From: Schizophyllum amplum
Taxonomy: Eukaryota; Basidiomycota; Agaricomycetes; Agaricales; Schizophyllaceae
NCBI GenBank assembly: GCA_007026445.1
Contig: VDMD01000013.1
Span: 434,001 to 498,000, forward strand
DNA: 64,000 nt
Direction: 5' to 3'
Each line of letters opens with the position of its first letter. Position 1 is the stretch's first letter. The notes under the pieces were generated by a model, which was not told the DNA's origin, did not search any database, and saw nothing but the letters and a program-made list of their open reading frames with translations. The position numbers and the translations under genes were made by a program. Of this stretch, positions 34,201 through 45,483 are shown one piece after another.

Positions 34201-35261
34201 CTCGCATGCCATTGCTGAGGCGCTAGCACGCTTGAAGGTCAGTGATTCTACACAAGAAACGGGCCATATTCTTACCCTTCTAGGCGTTCGTTTTCTTCGC
34301 AACGTGAGTTCGGGCGCAGACGATCGAAGACTCATCGAACAGAAATATAGGCACTTCGGCGAGCTTACGACAACGCTGTCGAGGCAGCCTTCAGTCATTA
34401 AGTAAGTTTGTCACATATGTGTATGCTCTTGGGCCATCGCTAATGCCATCGACCTCGCAGTCTGCACCTTTCTGTGCAGCGTAGCCGACGCTCGACCACG
34501 AACTTTGGAATGACTTTTCAGTACCGGTGCGTTCTGCGCCTGTGCATACAACGAGGCATACAGACCCACGTTCTTCATCCGCAGCATTGTTGACGGTGCT
34601 CCGGAAGATGATGGTCACTACGGTCAGCTCTCTTGTCCTTCGTGCGGCGTTTTGCGCTCTGCCGACCACTGGACTTTGCTTGTTCGCGGCCCCTCATCTG
34701 CGTCTTCAGGTCTTGAGCTTGCCCGCCTTGCCGATCTACCAGACGACGTCCTCGCCGAAGGGAAGCGCGTCGCCGACCAGCTTGCGGCGCTACACGCACG
34801 TCACGAAGAGTCGAGCGAGAGTAACCAGATCGCTGTGAGGCGCAAGGCGCTATTGAGGGTATACGTCTTCCCTTCTGTGCACGCGAAGGCTGATCTCACC
34901 TCTTTCGTCCTGTTTTTATGATCGTTTTCCCCTGGGTCTACATCTTGGCGGCCTTAACATGCGACCATGTCTGCGCCACCGTCTTTGCCACTTACTATGT
35001 GCTCTCCCCGCCGACATCCTTCCACGTTGTCCGAATCTCTTCTTGCCGGTCTACTTTGATCTCGTTCTTCTCTGCGTCATCATCTCATGCTCGTCCTCCG
35101 CCGACTTGGGTCCAACACATCCTGCGCTGCCAACGCTCGTCTAGCTCCGCACTCAACTGATTCAAGCTTTCGAGCACTCTGCGTTGCCGGACCAGGAACT
35201 GCTCGACTACGTTGGACGTTTCCAGAGTGATATTGCGAAGGTGTTCGTGGGTGTCAGGTAG
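31213..35261 (+). CDS. MSH4: MSH4, meiotic MutS homologue
   Basis: With MSH5 it forms a clamp that stabilises recombination intermediates and promotes crossovers in meiosis; it does not act in mismatch repair. After a disordered S/T/R-rich N-terminus (ATG 31213) the MSH4 family start ESSYIVAVLEGRGVAREVG is clear. Next come EFPGVPIEVVGRKYWNET, RYAPVEGTMMIDPETARNLE, KKSSHTLFG, the lever/clamp region (LDVARETYRENVGDIFHL, TLLYQENAGFQF) and the ATPase: NMSGKSTYLRQIALL (Walker A, an intron falling just before it), LSTFASEMATSAMILG and LILLDELGRGTSPREG (Walker B). The C-terminus (LARLADLPDDVLAEGKRVAD) ends VGRFQSDIAKVFVGVR at 35261. Many short introns are needed and all junctions I checked were GT-AG and in frame. 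The usual ATHFHEL reads ATHFGEL here. The gene appears intact. Confidence 0.92.
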
Positions 35262-35511
35262 AGACGGCTTAGGCACGAGGGAGACGTGTATCATTCGATA
35301 CTCTTCGAGGATGGAATGCGGGTTGTAGCCTGATTGCAGCTGCCTGTAGATGTTCGGCAGTCCATACACTCAGTGGCTTCGTTACGCACTCTGTTACTTG
35401 TATTCTGTGTATTGACGAGATAATACGTGGGTCTCAGATACACAGGATTTGCATAGATTGAGGGCTGCCAACAGCAGCTTTTGTCATGATATTTACGGCA
35501 TAAAGCACGGC

Positions 35512-35516
35512 AAAAA
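35512..35516 (-). terminator. Pol III terminator of tRNA-Tyr
   Basis: The minus strand has TTTTT five bases after the tRNA end, the usual RNA polymerase III stop. Confidence 0.65.
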
Positions 35517-35520
35517 GCAG

Positions 35521-35607
35521 TCCCCTCTGCCTGGTTCGAACAGGCGACCCCCAGATGAGAATTTATCCAATTACAGTCTGATGCTCTTCCAACTGAGCTA
35601 AGAGGGG
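35521..35607 (-). tRNA. tRNA-Tyr(GUA) with a 14-nt intron
   Basis: On the minus strand a full cloverleaf folds: acceptor CCCCTCT/AGAGGGG with discriminator A; D arm GCTC/GAGC around AGTTGGAA; anticodon stem TCAGA/TCTGG with loop CTGTAA; T arm GCCTG-TTCGAAC-CAGGC. Positions 34-36 are GTA. The 87 nt equal 73 plus a 14-nt intron after base 37. All eukaryotic tRNA-Tyr genes have an intron there, and the C1-G72 pair is the eukaryotic tyrosine identity pair. Confidence 0.95.
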
Positions 35608-35986
35608 CTTGTACTAATCCAAGTTGTAACATATATATTCAACGCCGCTGCGTTTTCGACATTCAGCCAGGCGGACGTACTGATGAGGAAGGTACGCAAA
35701 GCGGCCATTTGAGCGCGCTCGACGACAGAAGATATCTGGAGACGATCTGTACACCGTACAATATTATAATATAAATTATTACTCAGTAACAACCCGAGCA
35801 CCCCGACAGTCACTACGTACTACTAGTCCTCCTCCAGGACGATTATTCTACCGATCCTACCGCTCAGTGCTCACACCCAAAAACAGACATGAATTCGTGG
35901 TCCCAGTGGTCCAAAAAGAGATACTGTACGGTCGACAAAGGAAAGTCAGCAGGATAGCCTGTCGTGTATCGAGTAGTACGCACCCC
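35608..35986. other. Spacer between tRNA and hypothetical gene
   Basis: AT-richer spacer of 379 bp. It holds the tRNA upstream region and the 3' end of the minus-strand gene. I see nothing else. Confidence 0.5.
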
Positions 35987-37066
35987 TCAAAGCATGATCG
36001 ACATCGCAAGAAAAGTGGCCGCATCCGCGGAGGCCTTCATCACCGACTCGCTTTCCGCATCCCACAACCACTCCATCATCCACCTGAACATCGTCTGTCG
36101 GAGTCCCGTGTGGACGCCTGCTTCGGGTAGCGGTGCGCGCGGGGGGACGGTCGTGCGGCGAGTCAGTCGCAGGGGGCGGAGTCCACGACCAGTATCAGGG
36201 CGCTCGCTGTCAACGGCATTCCGATTCGGCAGCGCTGCTTCTACGTCGTGAACTTGGCTATTCCTCGCACCCAGCCACGGGACGCTGACGATGACCTTTT
36301 GACGGATGGAGCCGAGGCGTCGCCAGAGTTGCTTGGGTGCATCGGAGCGTTGTAGACGGGCCTTCACAGCCTGGAGGAGCAGGCGGCGCGCGCGAGCGGT
36401 AGTCGACGAGGTCTCGGTGACGGAGGGTGCGGTAGCAGAGACGTCAGCCTTGGCGACTAGCGATAGAGGACGCAAGCCTTTTGAGGATCGTGCGCGAGCA
36501 ACAGGAAGAGCGAGTGGGCGCTGCGTGGCAATCTCTAGGACGCGATCATAACGCTCGGTAGGTGCTGCAGAAGAACGGCGGTTGAATTCAAGTGTCTGCG
36601 CTGTCTTGTATCCGATGCTTCGCCGTGAGAGTTGCGGACGGAATGACGGCGGAACGCATATTGTGGTCGGACGAGGCTTGCGCAATTTTTTGATGGGAGA
36701 TGAAGTCGGGGCGGACCACATCGCGTCAGGCGCTCCAGTGAATTCGGAGCACGTCGTCGCAGGAGACGAGACGTCTGAGAATTCGGAGCAAGACAGAGCA
36801 GGTGTGTTCTCAGCGCTAGAAATCCCATCCAAGGCCAGCGAGAACCGGCGAGATTCATGAAGACTCGTCGCGAAGTCTTCAAAGTCGCCGACTGGCAGTA
36901 TTTTGCGCGAATGGCGTTTCCCGGACTGGCTATAGCCCTGACAGAAGGCAGAGGCAGCAGATACGCAGGCGTCGGAGGGATGTTGGAGATACGTCAAGTT
37001 GCCAATGATCTGTGCAGTGTGATCTTGTCAAGACGAAGGCAAAGCTGCAAAGGTATGACTTACCAT
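35987..37066 (-). CDS. Unknown S/R-rich protein, about 341 aa
   Basis: A long uninterrupted frame (35987-37009) has no ATG near its beginning. If an ATG at 37066 is spliced at once through an intron from GTAAGT (37063) to ACAG (37010), it joins in frame as M-IIGNLTYLQHP. A TATA-like TTATAA at about 37093 lies 30 bp upstream of that ATG, which supports the model. The protein has no recognisable domain or transmembrane segment. It is rich in S, T and R, with likely phospho-sites (SPIKKLRKPRPTT) and basic blocks (RARRLLLQAVKARLQR), and ends with a W-containing helix (QTMFRWMMEWLWDAESE). A nuclear or regulatory role would be a guess. Confidence 0.5.
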
Positions 37067-37313
37067 GCTCGAGCGTTGGACGTCGGAAAGCATTATAAAG
37101 ATTAAAATGAATGTCTACAAAAGAGCGTGAAAGGATAGATATGTGCGAAGGCGGGGTAGTCTGTGTGGTGGCGAGAAGCAAGGAAGCGATCCGGCGGTAA
37201 CCGAACAAGGATCTTCACGAAACGTCACAATCACGAGAACGTGACATGTTCGTCAGACCCGCTCCGACTTGGGATTGAAGCGTCATCGTCACCGTCATGG
37301 CGCAGCGTCCCGC

Positions 37314-37323
37314 ATATATAAGG
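37314..37323 (+). promoter_or_regulatory. TATA box of the small mitochondrial-type gene
   Basis: ATATATAAGG lies 63-72 bp before the ATG at 37386, followed by a pyrimidine-rich stretch. Confidence 0.6.
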
Positions 37324-37385
37324 CTTACCCTACCGCGCGTCTGTCCTTCAACCCATTCTTCGCACCCATAACATCGCTTCTGAAC

Positions 37386-37870
37386 ATGTTCCAATTCACT
37401 GCTGTCGCTTCCCGCAACGCTGCGCGCTCTGCACGCGCCTTGCACACGACCCCCGTCGCCCGCAAGACTGTCACCGAGACTGTCAAGGAGGCGGCTGATA
37501 CCGTACGTCTATGCCTATGCATACTTCTTCATGTATTTGACTCGCGTGTTTAGCTCAACAAGAAGGTCGGTCAGGGTCTCGCGAAGGGCCTTGAGAAGGG
37601 GGAGCAAGCTACACAGTCTACGAAGGAGACCATGAGTACGTCTTAACTCTTCGATGTATCTTCCCCATGGGACCCATCCTGACATGCGCGTCAGACTCCA
37701 CTGCATCCGCCACTAAGCAGAAGGCAGATGAGACGTCAACACAGGCAGGCCACAAGGCCAACCAGGTAAGTGATTGCTCGTCGAAGACGACGGCGTCCTA
37801 AATATTTTGATAGGCCGCCGCTGGCGCTCGCGAAGCCAAGGAAGACTTCAAGAAGAACGTGGAGAAGTAG
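37386..37870 (+). CDS. Small LEA-like mitochondrial-type protein, 108 aa
   Basis: Four exons fit exactly: 37386-37502, 37554-37635, 37695-37765 and 37814-37870, all GT-AG and in frame. The N-terminus MFQFTAVASRNAARSARALH is positively charged and amphipathic like a mitochondrial presequence, with a likely cleavage near LHTTPVARK. The rest is a hydrophilic, K/A/E/T-rich series of weak 11-mer repeats (TETVKEAADTLNKKVGQG, ATKQKADETSTQAGHKA, REAKEDFKKNVEK), as in LEA/stress proteins. This suggests a matrix-located, stress-related protective protein, inferred from composition alone. Confidence 0.7.
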
Positions 37871-38707
37871 ATCAAAGGACATGCTTATTGCAATGTAATT
37901 ATAGCCTCCCGCAATTGGACTTCGTCTTGCGCAACTACTGGAAGCTGAGTGTCTGAACCTTTCGACTTGCAGCGTCAAGGTCAAGTACATTATATCCAAT
38001 GCAATTCAAAGACCTGTGTTATATTACTTTAACTTATGTAAGGCTGGCCCGCAAGCATAGGCTACTTACTAGTACATATACTCGGGGGCGGGGATGAGCA
38101 TGCTTACTGCGGCGTGCCAGCGGCGTGCGTAGGTCACTACGGCGCGGCGCGAGCCGCACGACCAACGTTCAGCCTTACCCGAGGCCTTCTCCATAAAGAA
38201 AGCATCGTACTAGGCTTCTCGTAGGACAAGGTCCACCGGCGCTTCTCCTACATCTGACTCCATACTTAAGTACGTGTATACAGCATTGCGGTCAACGTGT
38301 GAGGTCGAGGAGAAATAATGTCCAGTAAGAAAAATGACTATCAGCACAAAGCCTGTCGCCCCCAGCAGCGAGATCCCATGCAACGACCTGATGAAGGATA
38401 GCGAGCAGGAGAAAAATAACGTTAAGCACATCGTAAGTTAACTGCAGATCCATGATATGTATAGATGAAAAGAATGCGTAGGATACAGGGTAGTGACTAG
38501 AGGTAAGATGCAGGACAGCGGCTGGACGGGATGCAGGACAGCAAAAATCGGCCAGGGGAACCTAATTGAGGAAAGCGGAATCGACGACTATCGCGTTTGG
38601 CACTACTGAAGCGAGTCAAGCAAGACGGGCCAGTGCACAAGACACGCTAATATGCAAAACGCGCCAATACGCAAGACGCGCCGATAGGCGAGGCGCGAGA
38701 CGACCGT
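37871..38707. other. Intergenic region with short tandem repeats
   Basis: Apart from the weak ORF at 38210-38431, it holds GGATGCAGGACAGC-type direct repeats (about 38507-38540) and a 17-bp tandem repeat at about 38638-38700 (CAAGACACGCTAATATG, CAAAACGCGCCAATACG and related copies). Confidence 0.5.
38210..38431 (-). CDS. Small membrane-protein ORF, 73 aa
   Basis: ATG at 38431, stop at 38210. The first half is hydrophobic (LLGATGFVLIVIFLTGHYF), the second polar (VDRNAVYTYLSMESDVG). It has no known motif and could equally be a chance frame or the last exon of a gene I cannot see. Confidence 0.25.
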   Translation of the reverse strand: MCLTLFFSCSLSFIRSLHGISLLGATGFVLIVIFLTGHYFSSTSHVDRNAVYTYLSMESDVGEAPVDLVLREA

Positions 38708-40435
38708 CTACCTCTTCCTATCCGGCATCGCGCGCGCCGCCACCCCGGACGCCGTTGACGGCCCCGCCTCCAGCTCGTACGCCGGCGGCGGCACGTCCAT
38801 GTCCTCGTGCGCCGCCGCCACGTCCCCGTGCGCCACAGAGTCCTGCACCGGCGAGCTGACGTGGATCGCCATACTGCCCGCCAGCGCGTCGGACGGCTGC
38901 GAGCGGTGCGATGGTCCAGATGTCGACCCCGATCCTACGCCCGACACTGAACCCGGCCCCGAAGATGACCCCACGTCGACCTGCTTCCCGTGTGGCAAAT
39001 ACCCCGCCTGCGACCCGTACGCCCGCGAAGAAGGCGCCTGCGTCGAAGGCGCATACGCAGACCCGGATTGCGCGTGCGTCTGTGCAACGGGCGAGTAGCC
39101 CTGCGCTTGCGGGGTGTTTGTATACAGTTGGGACGGCGCCCAGCCTTCGTTTCCTGACGTTGGCGAGATCGCGGTGTCGGAGTGAGGCCCGCGGCCGGAG
39201 GAGGAGCTGGGCGGGTAGGTCATGCTACCCGCGACGACGGCGTCAGGGTAGTAGGACGACGCGGCGTCCGTCGGGGCATATTGGGACGTGTATTGGTTTT
39301 GAGGGGCGTATTGGGACTGGGAGGCATATTGGCCTTGCGCTTGGGGTGTATATTGTCCTTGCGGTGCGTATTGGCCCTGCGGCGCGTATTGAGCTTGTGA
39401 GGGGTATTGACCCTGGGATGCCGGGCCCTGATTTGCCGCCCAGGCGGCGTCTTGAAAGGGTTCGATGGGGCTGTCGAGGCGAGTCGATGTGCGCCTTTGC
39501 GAATGCTTCCGCCGGCGGTAGAAGAAGACGCCAACGGCGACTAGCCCGAGCACGGCGGCCACGCCCACGACGACACCCACGATGACTGGCTTCTTACTGC
39601 TCGAAGTTTTCGACGACTCAGGATCTGCTGTCGATTGATCGCCACTGCCCGAAGACTGGCTGTCTTCGTCGTTGTCGGAGGACGGGCTGTCTTCGTCATC
39701 GTCGTACCTGTAAGGATATAGAAATATCGGGGTTAGCACTCGGGCAAACGGGCGTGGGTGGGGTCCCACGCACGTATAGACGATGTAGTCGAGGAGGATG
39801 AGCGACTTGATGCCGTTGACGTGCCCGTTCTGGATGGTGAGGTTGTGCCGCCCGGAGTCGAGCTCGTCCGAGGAGAAGACGGAGACGTTGTAGTCGTACC
39901 CCGGCTCGCCGGGCGCAATCTTGGCGAACGTGCCCGCGATGTTGCCGTCGATCCAGAATGTCATGTCGGAGTTGCCCGTTGGACTGGTCTCTGTCCTGGC
40001 TAAGGCGCAGAAGACGTACACGGCGGTCCCTGCGGGGTGGGGGCGGGGTCAGCGGGACTCGGGGTAGCTGGCGCGTACGGCTGACGCACCTGTGAACTGA
40101 AAGGACGCAGAGAGCGTCTGGTTTGGGAAGTCATTGCTCCCCGGCTCCTTGTTGAACTGTGTGCGAGTTAGCCCAATGATTTCGACGACGAGGGAAGGGG
40201 ATGGACGCACCGTGCTATCGTGCCAGGTGCCGCCGACGAGGTTCGACTCCGCGGGGTGCGCGGTGCACCCGTCGCACTGGGTGCCGTCCTTCCAGGCGCC
40301 AGTGGGGTAGTAGGTGATCTCATTGCCGGTCGTGTCATCGGTCCCACTGTCGTCGATCGTGACATTGTGCAGAGCGGCCTGCGCGCAGGAAGCCAGTGCG
40401 AGCCAGGCGAAAAACGAGTGGCGGAGGCAGTGCAT
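38708..40435 (-). CDS. Single-pass membrane glycoprotein with Q-rich cytosolic tail
   Basis: MHCLRHSFFAWLALASCAQA is a signal peptide. The lumenal/extracellular domain (ALHNVTIDDSGTD, ITYYPTGAWKDGTQCDGC, FWIDGNIAGTFAKIAPG) carries several N-glycosylation sites and two close cysteines, CDGC. Its pattern is the jelly-roll-like ectodomain common in basidiomycete membrane proteins. An acidic S/D linker follows, then one transmembrane helix (VIVGVVVGVAAVLGLVAVGV) and a RRRKHSQRR stop-transfer. The tail of about 250 residues has tandem QYAPQG-type repeats (about 39290-39410) and P/S/Y-rich sequence, ending ARAMPDRKR. Four exons: 40435 to about 40212, then about 40160-40091, about 40032-39774 and about 39710-38708. 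It resembles cell-wall sensor-like proteins; function is unknown. Confidence 0.75.
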
Positions 40436-41927
40436 GGGGAGTCCAGCTCGCGGCGGAGGCGAAAGTGGGGGAGGATGAGGAAAGGGGGTATGAGGGAAGC
40501 TGTGGAGGAGGGGGGGAGGCGGGGAGGGTGCCCAGTGCAGGCCGTGGGGACAAGCCTTGTTTGTCGACGGCGCCGGACGGGGGACGCCATCTGATGCTTA
40601 TCTAAGTGAGGACGAAACACCGGCGTTGCAGCCGTGGCTCCGGGAGGGGGAAGGGTTCTCGGTTGATTCTGGGACTGTTGCTGCCGGACGCTCATGTTCC
40701 TCGGTGAGCAACTGAGGATCATCAGAGTCAACGCTTGGTCTGCGCGCACTCGGGGACGTTGGCTTATGCGTAGCGCTACATAGATATTGGGCGCACAGGT
40801 GACGATGGCACGATGTTCCGTCTTCAAATTCATACGTGGTGATATCTTCGCTTTCCGTCGTTTATGTACATAACTTTCAGGTCATGACTTCCCAGAGGTG
40901 GTTGGCTAAGTACTCACCGGCCAAGTTGAATAACGCCTGCGAGGGGCAATCTGCCACTTGAACTTTCAGCTAGCTGCCCGGTGCGCTGCTTGATGGGACC
41001 GGGCGCGCCCTCTGCGCCCGCACTCGCGCCATCACGACGCCGCGTCAGGCAATCCTAGGATCATTGGGCTCTTTGCCGTTGTATGGGGGGGAGCAGAAGA
41101 GTCGAAAACGTGTTGCCGAGACTCGATGCATACTCCTCTGATACTCCTAGGCCTGAAGATCTTGCGTATGTAGAAAGAGAGCTCAAGGTCAACCATACTC
41201 GGATGAACTGCGCTTTACTTCCCCATAAGGAAGGCCTTGTTCTCACCACGTGCCCATGGGTCTTATGGCATTGCATTGCCGTCCGCCACATTCATTTCTA
41301 CCCCAAGCCTGCGTCATCTTTGGCCCCTTCTTCTTACTCCCAACGCCCATCATGCAGCCATCTTTGCCTCCATGAGGTTTCGGTCTGCCTTTCGTTGAAG
41401 TCTTGTTGCAGTCGCTGAGCGGCATGTCATGCCTGTCCGCTGCCCTTCCCGGTCGCCCGATGTAACTGCCTGCAATCGGCACTCATCGATCTCGGACCTC
41501 GGCTTGAGCGCTGCAGCGGAGCTCATATATGGCTCGTTCAGACCAGTGATTTTCGCCTGCCGAAAAGAGACCAAAGGGAAGTCCAAAATGGGCTTCATGT
41601 ACTTATCGCTATCGCGTTTTCATCGTCATCACCAGGACCTGGCGGTGCTGTCACGGGTTAATTCCTGCCGCCATGTCCTCAGTGCTGCGAGAACGTTGGA
41701 TGAGGAGGAAAGCGAGCAGATATCCTGGTCTGCGCGGATACGAGAGCGCTCTGGGCAAGGATGACACCGGGTGCGTTACGCCTCGGGCAGCACGTGCAGA
41801 AGAAATCAATTTGGCGGTGGTTCGATAATTTGGAGGATATCAGCGGCGGCTGAGTGGTTCCCGTTGCTGTTTGTTCTTGACCGCCACCCCGCACTCCGCA
41901 CCCTCCGAGTCCTCCCTCCGGCCCGCC
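40436..41927. other. Intergenic region with divergent promoters
   Basis: About 1.5 kb between the membrane glycoprotein gene and ERG5. A CACGTG E-box lies at 41791-41796, 132 bp before the ERG5 ATG, with a CAATTTGG (inverted CCAAT-like) at about 41808. Open frames here have no coding character. Confidence 0.5.
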
Positions 41928-43774
41928 ATGGCCAACGTCCACTCCCCCGGCGTCGCCGTCCCCTCCGCTGCCGAGACCCCGCTCTACAACATGTCCTCGC
42001 CCTCCCACTCCTTCCTGCCCCAGACGCAGACCGGGGGCGGCACATGGCTCTACACCACCGCCGCCATCATCCTCTCGCTGCTCGTTCTCGAGCAGACCGT
42101 GTACCGCGTCAAGAAGCGCCATCTCCCGGGCGCATCCTGGACTATCCCGATCATTGGCAAGTTTGCGGACTCGCTCAACCCGACGCTCGAGAACTATATG
42201 AAGCAATGGCAAATGGGCGAGCTCAGCGTCGTTAGCGTGTTCAACATGTGAGTTTGCATCTGTCGTGTTGCGAAGAATCTACTGATAGGCTCCCAGCTTC
42301 ATCGTTATGGCCGCCTCAAACGACTACTCGCGCAAGATCTTGAACACGCCTTGCACAGAGCCCGCCTTGGTGAATTCCGCAAAGCACGTCCTCCTTCCTG
42401 AGAACTGGTACGTGTCTCCGCTTCCGTCCCATCGCATCTCTTAACCTCCTTATAGGGTCTTCCTTAACGGCAAGGCTCACGTCGAGTACCGCCGTGGGCT
42501 CAACGTCCTCTTCACCCGCAAGGCCATTGGGCAAGCTCCTTAATGTGCCCTTTCCCACCCAAGCTAACTCAACCCCAGCAACTATGTCGAAATCCAGGAC
42601 CGCATCGCTAAGGAGCACCTCAAGGAGTGGCTCCAGCGCTCGACTGCGTCCGGCAAGTCCTTCCCCATCATGATGGACGCCCGCCACCTGAACATGGTCA
42701 CCTCCCTCCGTGTCTTCTGCGGCATGTACATCCCCGACGAGGCTACGCAGGAGATTTCGGAGAAGTACTGGAACATCACCCTCGCGCTCGAGCTCGTCAA
42801 CTTCCCCCTTCCGCTCCCTGGCACCAAGATCTACCGCGCGATTCAGGCTCGCAAGGTTGCTATCAAGTGGCTCGAGCATGCTGCGCACGAGTCCAAGATC
42901 GCTATGGCTGCCGGCAAGCCCACGAGCTGCTTGCTTGATGAGTGGAACCGAGTGCTCGCGGACCCGACGTACAAGGGCCGCAAGGACTTCAATGACCTTG
43001 AAATGGCGCTTGTCGTGTTCTCCTTTTTGTTTGCGAGCCAGGACGCGATGAGCAGCGGTCTCACGTTCGGCTTCCAGCATCTCGTGGATCATCCCGCCGT
43101 CCTTGCAAAAGTCCGGGAAGAACTTGACCGCGTCGTCGGCTCCGACGCCAGCACCCCTCTTACCCTCGACCTCCTCGACCAGATGCCCTACCTTCAGGCT
43201 GTCGTCAAAGAGAGCATGCGTGTCCGCCCGCCCGTGACTATGGTTAGTCCTTTACCTTCCGAGCTTCATAGTGCTCACCGTGATTCTTCTCCCCAGGTGC
43301 CATACAAGGCCATCAAGCCATTCAAGATCCGCGACGACTACACCGTCCCCGTCGGCTCCATGATCATCCCCACCTTCTACAACTCACTGCACGACCCGGA
43401 GGTCTTCCCCGATCCCGACGCGTTCCTGCCCGAGCGCTGGCTCGATCCCGAGGGCTCAGCAAGCCAGAACCCGAAGCACTATCTTGTGTTCGGCAACGGC
43501 GCGCATCGTTGCATCGGGAACGAGTACGCGCTGATGAACATCGCGCTGGTGCTTGCAAATGCGGCGATGATGATGGAATGGGAGCACGATGTGACGCCGG
43601 ATAGCTTCAAAGTCAAGTGAGTGTCTTGTTCTAGTTCTCATCTTCTGAATGAAGGTGTTGCTGGTCGGAAGGAGCACGGTGGCTGACGTGGTATACAGAA
43701 TGATCGCGACCTTGTTTCCCGCCGATGACTGCAAGATGAAGTTCACGCCCCGTGTCGCCGCCGGCTCTTCATGA
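41928..43774 (+). CDS. ERG5: Sterol C-22 desaturase (cytochrome P450 CYP61)
   Basis: Introduces the C-22 double bond late in ergosterol synthesis in the endoplasmic reticulum. Six exons: 41928-42247, 42297-42407, 42456-42530, 42579-43242, 43297-43616 and 43699-43774. All introns are GT-AG except the third (42531-42578), which begins GC. Near the N-terminus is a membrane anchor (TTAAIILSLLVLEQTVYRV) followed by HLPGASWTIPIIGKF. The I-helix reads FSFLFASQDAMSSGLTF, the CYP61 form lacking the common AGxDT. The K-helix is VVKESMRVRPP (ExxR), then PERWLDPEG and the haem-binding FGNGAHRCIGNEYA with the ligand cysteine. The CYP61 marker YKAIKPFKI is present. The protein is about 535 aa, the normal length, and looks intact. 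Confidence 0.93.
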
Positions 43775-44215
43775 CCGTCGTGAGCGGTATGGTACGCAGA
43801 ATTCTCGGAGCAGCATGAAGAACAATCAAATCACTAGGGGTTAATAACCTCAACGACATCATCCGGGAGCGCGTACGACTGCCTGCGAGTTTCGCGCGAC
43901 CGCGACCACTTGCACTATGCGGGAGATTCATTGCACTACCTCCTTGCACTACTACTTGCACTACGCGGGCGACTACCCAACGCTCGCTCCTCCACATTCA
44001 TGTTCTTTTATCGTATAACTTAGAAGAGCGTTCGCATTAGAGTGGACCGTGGTCATACTTTGGCACATGCGCCGTGCTGTAATAGACAATCATAGAGTTG
44101 TCCTATCTTGTTGGGTGAGTACGTCGCTAGTGTTGTCAGTAAGTAAGGTATATGTAAGAGCTTGGATGGCGTCGAGTCGCTGAGATGCATCAATGGGCTA
44201 AGATAGTCTGCTTCA
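43775..44215. other. Spacer with TTGCACTAC repeats
   Basis: ERG5 3' region. TTGCACTA(C/T) occurs four times within 43908-43965. There is no gene. Confidence 0.5.
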
Positions 44216-45483
44216 TGTCGCGCCCCGATAACCGGAGTGCCCGCATTTTAAGTCACCTGATGTTTCCCGCGCTTTAACTTCCCTTATATGTAGCCATATC
44301 CGACGGATTATCGGTCCGAATGCCAACGCCCCGGTGGCCCGATGCGCGCGCGACGCCCTCGCCGCGTACGGCTGCGTTTGCTGTCTGCAATATGCATGCT
44401 ATGAGGTTGTCTGCCTCTCTCCCGCCGATGACTGTGCATCGCGTGTGAGGAATCTGGCTCGTCTGTGCTGAAGGGCAATTTCTGGTATTTATCTCACCTC
44501 AATTACACTCCGAGTCAAGCCAGACTTCCAAATTTTCAATACAGAAGCACTTGTGACTTAGCACCAGTGGCAATATGATGTGTACGAGCGCGAACTGATG
44601 CTCTTGGCACACCTAGATTACAAGAAGGGTGTGTCCATGCTGCTTGAAGGAACATATCGGACGGTCATGCGACACCTTCATACTTATGTGGCGCACTTCG
44701 TGCTGCTCCTGCGTCCTCAGCGGCTTAGCCAGAATGGTTGACCTTGAACTGTTGATGATGCGTCGGCGGACTTTCAGATACCTACAAGCTGTCAAGCTTC
44801 ATAGCTTCAAGTTCACTGAGGGCCATTCAGGTAATACAGGCCACACCGATTTCGTTTTTGACGTCGGTTCACGGTCTGCCGGCAAATCGCGAGGGACCTC
44901 GCGCGCGCGACGCGGCGGGCGGTCTCAACGCACTCACGGTGCCGTCGTCGCTATTATAGCGCTTCTACTGCTTGTATATGTGCGACAAGGTTGAGGCAAG
45001 GTATCCTCATGATCAACTTCTGCCCCGCTCGGGATTTGCCGAGAGCATCCAGTGAACAGAGAAGAGGTGGCATCCGAGTTGTTTAGGGAGATGCAGCGGA
45101 TGTGGAGCACGTCCTAACGACATCGCGCGCGGGGTCTCCCTTGATCTGCTACGAAAGCGCCATCTCAGATCCAGCTGGGCTGCGCCGTCTTGGGCAAGTC
45201 ATAGTAGGCGCAACTTGGGCGCAACGAAGCAGATGGCCAATGACCATATACTTAGCTCAAAATTCCAGTTAAACAGAGTCACGCGCATTTGATTCGGAAG
45301 TTGAATTTACAGAGATCAACATGAGCAGGAGAAGATCAGGAAAAAGAGAAGGACAACCGCGTCGCCCGCGTCCTTGCACTCGCACCGGTGATCCGCCGGA
45401 TATCAGTACATAAAAGGGAGGTTAAAGCGCGGAAAATGTCATGTGACATCAAATGCGGGCACTCCTATGATCCGGGCGCGACA
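44216..45483. mobile_element. Non-autonomous DNA element with about 70-bp inverted repeats
   Basis: 44216-44285 starts TGTCGCGCCCCGATAAC and, read from the other strand, 45483-45414 starts TGTCGCGCCCGGATCAT. Both continue through GGAGTGCCCGCATTT and CGCGCTTTAAC to CTCCCTT, about 85% alike over 70 bp. The 1,268-bp element has no coding frame I trust. No clear target duplication is visible, so the family is undetermined. A perfect 10-bp hairpin (45488-45510, GCAGACGTTC facing GAACGTCTGC) lies just outside the right end. Confidence 0.75.

Noticed and set aside
41083..41764. Open frames between the glycoprotein and ERG5 genes
   Set aside because: No coding signature, and several overlapping frames on both strands of equal quality.
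44629..44994. 121-codon frame within the 44216-45483 element
   Set aside because: Begins with GTG, has no transposase motif and irregular composition.
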